A stretch of DNA of 20,846 bases, taken from the NCBI GenBank assembly GCA_002391275.1, contig DGSC01000035.1, forward strand, positions 341 through 21,186, given 5' to 3'. Under the pieces are notes generated by a model. The model searched no databases. It had not been told where the DNA came from and saw only the letters and a program-made list of their open reading frames with translations. Position 1 is the stretch's first letter. Each line of letters begins with the position of its first letter. The DNA comes from Prevotellaceae bacterium UBA4372 (GTDB lineage Bacteria > Bacteroidota > Bacteroidia > Bacteroidales > Bacteroidaceae). Positions 13,771 through 20,161 of the stretch are shown piece by piece. The translations under genes were made by a program, and so were the position numbers.

Positions 13771-14733
13771 ATGAAACGACTCCTTACATTCATCATCGCA
13801 ATCGCATCAGTTGCAGTCCTCACCGCAAGAGTTACATCCCCCTCACTCACAGGAATGGCAAAGGGCAGGTCTGCATTCTCTACCCGTAGCTATCCGCTCA
13901 AGGACTTCACGCAGCTTGAGGTGAGCAACGTCGTGAAGGTCATCTACACACAAGGCGACTCCTACGACGTCCGGCTGACAGGCCGCACAGACTGGCTTGA
14001 CCGGATGGAGGTGAGCGCCACTGCCGGCACGCTGAAGGTGCGTGCCAAGAACAGCAAGGCGTTCAACAACGTGAAGAAGAAGGACCAACCCGACGGCCAG
14101 CATAATTTCATTCTGCATCTCACGGCACCCTGCCTGCAGGACATCAGCCTCAGCGGCGTTTCGGTCCTCGTGAGCAAACGCCTCACGTCCGACCGACTGA
14201 CCGTGCATCTTCAAGGTGTCTCGGCGTTCAAGGTCGACGCCATCGAGTGCGACCAATACAATTTCTACCTCAGCGGCTGTTCGAAAACCGAGGTCGGCAA
14301 CATCGTGTGCAAACATTTCAAAGGCGACATGAGCGGAGCCAGCAATGCAAATATTGAGCAACTCGGCGCCAAAGACCTCCGGTTCAGCATCAGCGGAGCC
14401 AGCAAGGTCAACCTGCTGCAAGCCTCACGATGTGAGCGCGCCACCTTTAGCGTCAATGGTGCATCGAAGCTCAATCTCTCGGCTGAGGTGACTGGGGACA
14501 TCAGCCTTGGACTCTCCGGTGCCAGTAAGGGCGAGGTTACACTCAAGGGCGGCCTTCTACGCACAGTGTGCACTGGGGCCTCCAAGCTCAACGCCAAGGT
14601 CAACTGCACCCGCATCCACGCCAACTGCGACGGTGCCTCAAAGACCACCTTCAGCGGCACTGCCGACAAGGTGGAGATCGACCGCAGCGGAGTGGCGGTG
14701 AACATAGACACCAGCCGCCTCAACCAGTTCTGA
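13771..14733 (+). CDS. head-GIN domain (DUF2807) putative adhesin
   Basis: This is a 320-aa exported protein with a signal peptide of about 20 residues (LLTFIIAIASVAVL). The mature part starts with the typical DUF2807 opening (YPLKDFTQLEVSNVVKVIYT, GDSYDVRLTG). It continues as a right-handed beta-helix whose turns repeat (S/T/D)GASK about every 20 residues: SGVS, QGVS, SGCSK, SGASN, SGASK, NGASK, SGASK, TGASK, DGASK, SGVA. The ATG at 13771 is preferred over a GTG at 13717, which would put the signal sequence inside the protein. It is the last gene of locus 2, closed by a terminator. The last third has a near-identical copy at 7126-7358. Confidence 0.9.
   Translation: MKRLLTFIIAIASVAVLTARVTSPSLTGMAKGRSAFSTRSYPLKDFTQLEVSNVVKVIYTQGDSYDVRLTGRTDWLDRMEVSATAGTLKVRAKNSKAFNNVKKKDQPDGQHNFILHLTAPCLQDISLSGVSVLVSKRLTSDRLTVHLQGVSAFKVDAIECDQYNFYLSGCSKTEVGNIVCKHFKGDMSGASNANIEQLGAKDLRFSISGASKVNLLQASRCERATFSVNGASKLNLSAEVTGDISLGLSGASKGEVTLKGGLLRTVCTGASKLNAKVNCTRIHANCDGASKTTFSGTADKVEIDRSGVAVNIDTSRLNQF
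14481..14713 (+). repeat. intact-gene partner of the 233-bp duplication
   Basis: This segment of the adhesin gene aligns without gaps to 7126-7358, with 8 mismatches by hand count. It covers the last three to four beta-helix turns. Confidence 0.92.
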
Positions 14734-14764
14734 TTCACTCTACTTCCAGAACATAATACAAAAA

Positions 14765-14803
14765 GGCCCGCCACATCGCAACATGATGTGGCGGGCCTTT
14801 TTT
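14765..14803 (+). terminator. strong intrinsic terminator of locus 2
   Basis: A perfect 13-bp stem, GGCCCGCCACATC (14765-14777) with GATGTGGCGGGCC (14785-14797), is followed by six T. An A run precedes it, so it could also stop leftward transcription. Confidence 0.95.
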
Positions 14804-14805
14804 GA

Positions 14806-14841
14806 TGAATAATGAAAGTGAACCATGAAAAGTGAACAATG
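14806..14841 (+). repeat. degenerate AATGAAAAGTGAA-type repeat
   Basis: Imperfect repeats of AATGAAAGTGAACC / ATGAAAAGTGAACA follow the terminator. They are similar to the A-rich leader repeats before two GLPGLI genes. The rest of 14734-15075 holds only the terminator and a promoter candidate; no gene is seen. Confidence 0.5.
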
Positions 14842-15023
14842 ATAGGTGGTGCAGATTCTAATGTTTTACTTTATACACCTTATGGGATTGACGCTTTAAA
14901 AGTGTTGAGCGGATGATTCCTGACTCTGAGAATAAAGTATTCAACAAAACCAAAGATAAATGCCAGACCGCTAAACAATCTTAAAGTTTTCGTCAAAATA
15001 TCCTTTCTCTCGACGGATATTCT

Positions 15024-15031
15024 TATCTTTA
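15024..15031 (+). promoter_or_regulatory. -7 box candidate for the nitroreductase gene
   Basis: TATCTTTA differs from TAnnTTTG only in the last base. It lies 44 bp before the ATG. No good -33 element is seen. Confidence 0.3.
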
Positions 15032-15075
15032 CCTCGCAAACGCGATTATAACACAATTTAAAAAACACAGGAACA

Positions 15076-15708
15076 ATGAAAAAGTTTATGATTTCAGCAG
15101 TGATGGCTCTGTCGTGTCTCACGGCTATGGCACAAGAAGTGATCAAGCTCCCCGCACCTGATAAGAGCGTAGCAGGCATGAGCGTAATGGAGGCATTATC
15201 GAAACGTCAGTCGGTGCGCAGTTTCACATCTCAGGCGCTTACCGATTCACAATTGTCGTTGCTGTTATGGGCTGCAAATGGTGTTAACCGAGAGGATGGC
15301 CGTTTGACTGCTCCCACGGCAATGAACCGTCAGGATATCCAAGTGTATGTGTGCCGTGCTGATGGTGCATTCCTTTATGATGCTAAAGCTCACGCACTGA
15401 CTCGTGTCAGCAAAGAGGATGTTCGCGCTTATGTTGCCGGCGACCGTCAGCCGTTTGCTAAGGAAGCCCCGGTAAGTCTACTTGTCGTGAGCGACCAACG
15501 AAAGTTCGGACCGCGTCCCAGTCCTGATTATGGGCGGCTTGATGCTGGCTACGTTTCACAAAACATTTATCTTGCTGCAACGGCTATGGGTTTAGGTACG
15601 GTGGCTCGTGCGATGATGGATCGCGAGCAATTGGCGAAGGCTTTGAACTTGGTTGATGCTCAGTTGCTCTTGCTCAATCATCCTGTGGGATACGTTAAAA
15701 GTGAATAA
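15076..15708 (+). CDS. exported SagB/ThcOx-type nitroreductase family protein
   Basis: This is a 210-aa protein with an N-terminal signal peptide (about 1-19, ALSCLTAMAQ). The nitroreductase fold starts with LSKRQSVRSF (41-50), the FMN-phosphate-binding segment. LLWAANGVNREDGRLTAPTA follows, then the C-terminal GYVSQNIYLAATAMGLGTVA helix and a final NHPVGYVK. The sequence is closest in style to the SagB/ThcOx dehydrogenase group; these are flavin-dependent oxidoreductases. A secretion signal on such an enzyme points to the periplasm. It is a single-gene unit with its own terminator, so its substrate cannot be guessed from neighbours. Confidence 0.88.
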   Translation: MKKFMISAVMALSCLTAMAQEVIKLPAPDKSVAGMSVMEALSKRQSVRSFTSQALTDSQLSLLLWAANGVNREDGRLTAPTAMNRQDIQVYVCRADGAFLYDAKAHALTRVSKEDVRAYVAGDRQPFAKEAPVSLLVVSDQRKFGPRPSPDYGRLDAGYVSQNIYLAATAMGLGTVARAMMDREQLAKALNLVDAQLLLLNHPVGYVKSE

Positions 15709-15818
15709 TTCATCCTTCTGCTATTCAAGGAATAGGTGTACATTTTTTTGCATTGACTATAAGTCAGTAGAACGAATGTATAAAGAGATTTGTTGATTCA
15801 ACATTTAGGAAATGTTAA

Positions 15819-15849
15819 ATGCAAGGCTTCGGTCTTGCATTTTTGTTTT
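15819..15849 (+). terminator. intrinsic terminator with TTCG loop
   Basis: ATGCAAGGC-TTCG-GTCTTGCAT (one G-T pair) is followed by a T-rich stretch. A smaller hairpin AACATTT/AAATGTT (15800-15816) precedes it. The T-rich side overlaps the next promoter. Confidence 0.82.
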
Positions 15850-15865
15850 ATAATACTTTCCTTTG
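15835..15865 (+). promoter_or_regulatory. promoter candidate of the lipoprotein/BlaI operon
   Basis: TTG (15835-15837), 20 bp, then TTCCTTTG (15858-15865) followed by CACC. One base differs from TAnnTTTG. The ATG is 68 bp downstream. Confidence 0.5.
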
Positions 15866-15933
15866 CACCGTCGGAATCGTTTAAGACGCCCGAATTGACA
15901 GCACTATTCATCTCTTAAATTCCTGTTTTCACA

Positions 15934-16200
15934 ATGAAACGAAGCAAGTCAATACAACTCTCTATGGCCCTGGCCGTCGCCAGCAGCATCGGCCTCGTCG
16001 CCTTCACCTCCTGCGACACTCCACAGAGCATCGCTTGGAGCTACTATTATTGTGCTGAGGACACCTTGGCAGCAGGCGACCCGTTAGCCGCAAGACATTT
16101 CCTGAAGAGAAGCAACAAAAGTGCGGATCCAGCACTTGCTCAGAAGGTAGATTCGTTGGCAGAAGTCATAGAGCGGGCAATCGCAGAAAAAGAGAAATAA
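15934..16200 (+). CDS. small lipoprotein
   Basis: This is an 88-aa protein with a long signal sequence ending FTSC, Cys at residue 27, a typical Bacteroidetes lipobox. Asp follows the Cys. The mature part of about 60 residues has a helix pair resembling one TPR-like unit (WSYYYCAEDTLAAGDPLAAR) and a charged C-terminal helix. It lies 21 bp upstream of the blaI-like gene and is probably co-transcribed with it. Its function is unknown; an envelope partner of the M56 sensor is possible. Confidence 0.75.
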   Translation: MKRSKSIQLSMALAVASSIGLVAFTSCDTPQSIAWSYYYCAEDTLAAGDPLAARHFLKRSNKSADPALAQKVDSLAEVIERAIAEKEK

Positions 16201-16221
16201 CAAGCTAAACCCTGTAGAGTT

Positions 16222-16578
16222 ATGATCAAACTTAGTCAGAAGGAAGAAGAAGTGATGGAGCACATCTGGGAGCTGGGCGAATGTACGCCTCGTGACGTGC
16301 TGCAGCGCTACCCCGAGCCGCTGCCGTTGCTCAATGGCATACAGAATGTGTTCCAGTCGTTGGAACGCAAAGGCTACCTCGACCATCGTCGCGAGGGCCG
16401 CGGCTATGTCTACTGGCCCATTGTGGAGAAGAAGGACTATGGTCGCTCGCGCCTCGGCTCACTCATCGACCGTTTCCTCGACGGTTCCATCAAGGAACTC
16501 GTCTCGTTCTTCGCCAAGGAACAGAAGTTGAGTGCCGAGGAGTTAAGAGAGATTATTGAAGAGATAGAAAAGAAATAG
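16222..16578 (+). CDS. BlaI/MecI-family transcriptional repressor
   Basis: This is a 118-aa protein. Residues 1-75 form the winged helix (LSQKEEEVMEHIWELGECTP, IQNVFQSLERKGYLDHRREG, RGYVYWPIV). The C-terminal part (DRFLDGSIKELVSFFAKEQK, then a Glu-rich helix) is the dimerisation domain that is cleaved in this family. BlaI proteins repress their own operon until a paired M56 membrane protease is triggered. The M56 gene begins 3 bp downstream, as expected. Confidence 0.94.
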   Translation: MIKLSQKEEEVMEHIWELGECTPRDVLQRYPEPLPLLNGIQNVFQSLERKGYLDHRREGRGYVYWPIVEKKDYGRSRLGSLIDRFLDGSIKELVSFFAKEQKLSAEELREIIEEIEKK

Positions 16579-16581
16579 GAA

Positions 16582-18282
16582 ATGCTATACATCATCAAAG
16601 CCAACCTCATCCTTGCCCTGCTGTGCCTGTTGTTTCAGGTGCTGATGCATCGCGACACGTTCTTCGGCGTGCGTCGTCTGATGCTGTGGGGCATCTATGC
16701 CACCGCCTTCCTGCTACCCTTGTGTAATCTGCAGGCTTTGCTGACAGCCGACACCGCCGCCAGCGATATGGCCGAAGCTTACGCCAGCTATGTACTGCCC
16801 ACGCTGAATGTTACCGCCATGCGCGTTGCCAGCTTTGGAGTAGAGCAGAACGAACCCGGGTGCGGTATGTGGTTCGTAGGTATGATGGCGCTCTGGATGA
16901 TCATCTACCTCATTCCCGTCGTGTGGATGACAGCGAAACTTCTCATGCAGGTGGCATACCTTATATATTTAAGGTGTACGTGCAGCCCTTTGGGAATGAC
17001 GAATGACAAATCTCGCTTCGCTCGGAATGACGAATCAGGAAGAATGACGAATGACAAATCTCGCTTCGCTCGGAATGACGAATCAAAGTCATTTTCCAAT
17101 CCTGAAAGTAACTCTCATTTGTCATTCGTCACTCGTCATTCGTCATTATTCCGCTTCCCCCGTCCCTGCAGTCCCTTCTCGTTCGGTCCGTGGATTTTCA
17201 TCCATCCCGAAGGCATGGACGAACAGACGCTGCGCGAGGTGCTCATCCACGAGCATGCCCACGTGCGCGGCTGGCACACCCTCGACATCCTCTTTTCCCA
17301 ACTCGTCTGCATCCTCTTCTGGTGGAATCCCGCCACATGGGTGATGCGTCGCGAGGTGCGGCTGAATCTGGAGTTCATTTCCGACGCAGCCGTTATCGGG
17401 CAGCAAGCGGACAAACGGGAGTACCAATACCGCCTCCTCGGTTTCTCTACTCAGACAAACGTAGCCGCGATTGCCAACAACTTCAACGTCCTGCCCCTCA
17501 AACGCAGAATTACAATGATGAACCTGCGTCGCACCCGCCGCACAGGGATGATTAAGTACACCCTCTTCGTGCCTGTGGCAGCAGCATTGCTCTTTGCCTG
17601 CAACCTCGACTCCCTGGCACGCACCATTGCCGAGACGGTTAAGAAGCCACTCATGATTGTGGATGGGAAACGTGTCAGCGAAGCGGAAATCCAGGCCCTT
17701 CCTCCTGAACAAATTGATAATATCACCGTGTTCAAAGAAACAAGCGCCCAAGCTGTTTATGGCGACGAAGGCAAAGACGGGGCGGTGGTCATCGAAATAA
17801 AGAAAGACAGAGAGCAGGCAGCAGCCACAGAACAGGTTGACAACACGAAGGCGCAAACCATCCAGCCTACCACCGCTGAAGCCGACAACGAAATCTATGA
17901 CGAAGCCGAGCAGAAACCTCGATTCCCCGGTGGCGACGCAGCCTTCAATCAATACATAGCCCAGCACGTGCGTTATCCGAAGGCTGCTGCCGAGAACGGT
18001 GTAGAAGGAAGCGTCAAGGTGCAGTTCATCGTTGAGGCTGACGGGCACATCACTAATGTGCATGCCATCAACTCACCTACGGAAGAGGCTGATGCGAAGG
18101 TCTACGCATACGGGGCATCTGATAAACAGCCGTCGCAAGAAGAAAACGACGCGGGCCATCGTGCCCTGCGTGAAGCAGCCGAGGAACTCTTTCGTGGGAT
18201 GCCGCCCTACGAGCCTGGACTGCAAAACGGAAAGCCTGTCCGCGTGAAGATGACGAACACCGTCAACTACGGCCTAAGATAA
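16582..18282 (+). CDS. M56 (BlaR1-like) membrane metalloprotease fused to plug-like and TonB C-terminal domains
   Basis: This is a 566-aa inner-membrane protein. Membrane helices lie at about 5-22, 33-52 and 98-130. The zinc motif HEHAH is at 223-227, with a downstream acidic pair in NLEFISDAA (262-270). A further helix is at about 323-340. Residues 354-406 resemble a receptor plug fragment (KPLMIVDGKRVSEAEIQALP, then AVYGDEGKDGAVVIEIKK). Residues 448-560 are a TonB C-terminal domain (FNQYIAQHVRYPKAAAENGV) with an acidic insertion at about 499-535. Residues 138-193 are encoded by the palindromic repeat, between the third helix and the protease site. It should release the upstream BlaI repressor when a periplasmic signal arrives. 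The TonB module suggests contact with outer-membrane receptors. Confidence 0.92.
   Translation: MLYIIKANLILALLCLLFQVLMHRDTFFGVRRLMLWGIYATAFLLPLCNLQALLTADTAASDMAEAYASYVLPTLNVTAMRVASFGVEQNEPGCGMWFVGMMALWMIIYLIPVVWMTAKLLMQVAYLIYLRCTCSPLGMTNDKSRFARNDESGRMTNDKSRFARNDESKSFSNPESNSHLSFVTRHSSLFRFPRPCSPFSFGPWIFIHPEGMDEQTLREVLIHEHAHVRGWHTLDILFSQLVCILFWWNPATWVMRREVRLNLEFISDAAVIGQQADKREYQYRLLGFSTQTNVAAIANNFNVLPLKRRITMMNLRRTRRTGMIKYTLFVPVAAALLFACNLDSLARTIAETVKKPLMIVDGKRVSEAEIQALPPEQIDNITVFKETSAQAVYGDEGKDGAVVIEIKKDREQAAATEQVDNTKAQTIQPTTAEADNEIYDEAEQKPRFPGGDAAFNQYIAQHVRYPKAAAENGVEGSVKVQFIVEADGHITNVHAINSPTEEADAKVYAYGASDKQPSQEENDAGHRALREAAEELFRGMPPYEPGLQNGKPVRVKMTNTVNYGLR
16993..17147 (+). repeat. in-frame palindromic element, copy C
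   Basis: Two tandem left units (GAATGACGAATGACAAATC plus TCGCTTCGCTCG) are followed by an inner stem GTCATTTTC/GAAAGTAAC (17088-17096 with 17104-17112, 8 of 9 with one G-T). The right arm is CTCATTTGTCATTCGTCAC plus TCGTCATTCGTCATT. Translation gives MTNDKSRFARNDES twice, then SNPESNSHLSFVTRHSS, in the same frame as copies A and B. Confidence 0.92.
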
Positions 18283-18315
18283 AATAACACCCATAGATTA
18301 AATCTGTTACGTAAT

Positions 18316-18332
18316 CCGCCTGAATGGCGGAC
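18316..18332 (+). other. short hairpin after the M56 gene
   Basis: TCCGCC-TGAAT-GGCGGA forms a perfect 6-bp stem 34 bp after the stop, with no T tract. It may be a weak termination or RNA-stability element. Confidence 0.35.
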
Positions 18333-18365
18333 AGCCCTTGCTATGCCCAATTAAAATGAAAAGTG

Positions 18366-18416
18366 AAAAATGAAAAGTGAAAAATATAAATTACAGTTGC
18401 CATGCAAAAGATATTA
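18366..18416 (+). repeat. A-rich tandem leader, copy 1
   Basis: Units of AATGAAAAGTGAAAA run up to the start codon. These 51 bp, including the ATG and first codons, are identical to 19241-19291. Confidence 0.88.
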
Positions 18417-19217
18417 TTAACTATGTTGGCTCTGACGCTGACGATAGCAGCGCAGTCCGCGAAGATTGATTCAACAATGTTTGTTGCTTTCTATAATTAT
18501 TCCATCCAGACGCAGGACGAGGAGGGAGAGGACGTCACGGACTCGATACGACTGGCACTGCTGGTGGGAACCAGAGCCACGTACTGCACCACCGTTCTTT
18601 CCTACAATAAGGATGGACGGGCGAGTCAGGAGATGCAGAATGCATTCATCATGCATCATCAGAATGTGCTGACCGACTTGGAGAAGTCGGAGGTGATTGC
18701 CGTCGAACCCATCTATCCTCATCGCTACGAAACCCATGATACGTTGGCCGAGATTGACTGGATGCTGACCGACGACACGCTGACCATCAGCGGACTGCTC
18801 TGCCATCGTGCCACGGGCAAGCTCTACGGCAAACAATGGAAGGCGTGGTACACCGAGGAAATCCCGTCGTCGGCAGGCCCGTGGAAACTGCGCGGACTGC
18901 CGGGACTGATCGTGAAGGCCGAAGATAGCGAAGGCATTCACTGCTTCACCCTCTATGAGACAAAGAACGAGGTGCGCGACATCAACATGATTGGCAATCC
19001 TGAGTACCAGAAGCTGAGCCGCAAGAAGCTGATGGCGTTCAAGAAGAAGACGTTGGGCAATCCCCGCTATGCGAAGGAGCCGACTTATTATGTACCCAAG
19101 GGCGCCGATGACGTAGTTGAGGTAAACCTAAACGGTACCATGTACTATGTCGGCATGAATTCTCACATGATGACTCCTCAGAAGAGCCACGTATATCAAC
19201 CGTTAGAATTGGAATAA
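18402..19217 (+). CDS. GLPGLI family protein 1
   Basis: This is a 271-aa exported protein with a signal peptide of about 18 residues (TMLALTLTIAAQSA). The family signature GPWKLRGLPGLI is at 159-170, preceded by the conserved WYTEEIPSSA. GLPGLI proteins are periplasmic or surface proteins of unknown function, confined largely to Bacteroidetes. The C-terminus ends YQPLELE, as in paralogue 2 (YQPLELK). It may be controlled by the BlaI/M56 pair upstream, but no operator was identified. Confidence 0.92.
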   Translation: MQKILLTMLALTLTIAAQSAKIDSTMFVAFYNYSIQTQDEEGEDVTDSIRLALLVGTRATYCTTVLSYNKDGRASQEMQNAFIMHHQNVLTDLEKSEVIAVEPIYPHRYETHDTLAEIDWMLTDDTLTISGLLCHRATGKLYGKQWKAWYTEEIPSSAGPWKLRGLPGLIVKAEDSEGIHCFTLYETKNEVRDINMIGNPEYQKLSRKKLMAFKKKTLGNPRYAKEPTYYVPKGADDVVEVNLNGTMYYVGMNSHMMTPQKSHVYQPLELE

Positions 19218-19240
19218 CCCCCAATGAAAAATGAAAAGTG

Positions 19241-19291
19241 AAAAATGAAAAGTGAAAAATATAAATTACAGTTGCCATGCAAAAGATATTA
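19241..19291 (+). repeat. A-rich tandem leader, copy 2
   Basis: Identical over 51 bp to 18366-18416. Upstream there is one further AATGAAAA-type unit (from 19223), so the unit number differs between the two leaders. Confidence 0.88.
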
Positions 19292-20161
19292 CTAACCATG
19301 ATGGCCCTTGCGCTGACGGTAGCAGCGCAGGCACAGCGAGACACGATAGGCGTGTCGAAGTTCACGGCGATCTATCGCTATGAGTGTAAGACCACTGATG
19401 CCGACGGGCAGCCGGTGACGGACTCGATGTACATCGCAGTACAGACTTCGGGTGGCATCACCAAGAGCTTCCCTTACGATGAATATAGCAGGCAGAAGAA
19501 GGGCGGCTCGCGCATTGCTGACGGCTATCTGGCCGCTCAGATGCACATGGCTACTGTCTTCACGAACTACCCCGAAGGCTGCATCACAACGCAGGAGATG
19601 CTCTATCCGTATCGCTACATGACGGACGAGCCACTGGAAAAGCCGGACTGGACTCTGACGAATGGGCAGGACAGCATTTGCGGCTACGCCTGTCTCTCAG
19701 CCACGACGAAGTATCACGGCCTGACGTGGAACGTGTACTATACGGAGGACGTGCCAGCCAGCATTGGGCCGTGGAAACTGGGAGGCTTGCCTGGTCTCAT
19801 CACGAAGGCCACCGATGCCAAGGGCATACATACCTTTACGCTTTACGGCTTCCATCAGGAGGACACTCCAATAATATTCACCCAGTACGTCAATTGGATT
19901 GCTCCTGACGGGCACGGCAAGTTCGCAGCCCAGCGTGTAGATTATCAGAAGATGAAAGCCTCTAAATTCCTTGCATACAAGAAGAAAGTCCTGGGCAACT
20001 CTCGCTACTTGAAAGATCCCACCTACTATGCCGCCGACACCATGGATACCTTCGGGTATGTGGAGAATAGTTATAATTCGGCTGGCGGCAGCGTCAGCAG
20101 TGTTGCCGGTGTGGTCATCGTTTCCAATCCACATCAGTATCAACCGTTGGAATTAAAATGA
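19277..20161 (+). CDS. GLPGLI family protein 2
   Basis: This is a 294-aa exported protein (signal TMMALALTVAAQAQ). The signature GPWKLGGLPGLI is at 174-185, after YYTEDVPASI. It has a longer C-terminal part than paralogue 1, with a Ser/Gly/Val-rich stretch (NSYNSAGGSVSSVAGVVIVS) before YQPLELK. The leader and first codons are almost identical to those of paralogue 1, while the mature sequence has diverged, consistent with tandem duplication. The stop overlaps the start of the third paralogue (ATGA). Confidence 0.92.
   Translation: MQKILLTMMALALTVAAQAQRDTIGVSKFTAIYRYECKTTDADGQPVTDSMYIAVQTSGGITKSFPYDEYSRQKKGGSRIADGYLAAQMHMATVFTNYPEGCITTQEMLYPYRYMTDEPLEKPDWTLTNGQDSICGYACLSATTKYHGLTWNVYYTEDVPASIGPWKLGGLPGLITKATDAKGIHTFTLYGFHQEDTPIIFTQYVNWIAPDGHGKFAAQRVDYQKMKASKFLAYKKKVLGNSRYLKDPTYYAADTMDTFGYVENSYNSAGGSVSSVAGVVIVSNPHQYQPLELK

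Noticed and set aside
14880..15179. 99-aa minus-strand frame
   Set aside because: It overlaps the start of the nitroreductase gene and its promoter region and has no family resemblance.
17146..18063. 305-aa minus-strand frame
   Set aside because: It is a shadow of the M56/TonB gene, whose domains are clear on the plus strand.
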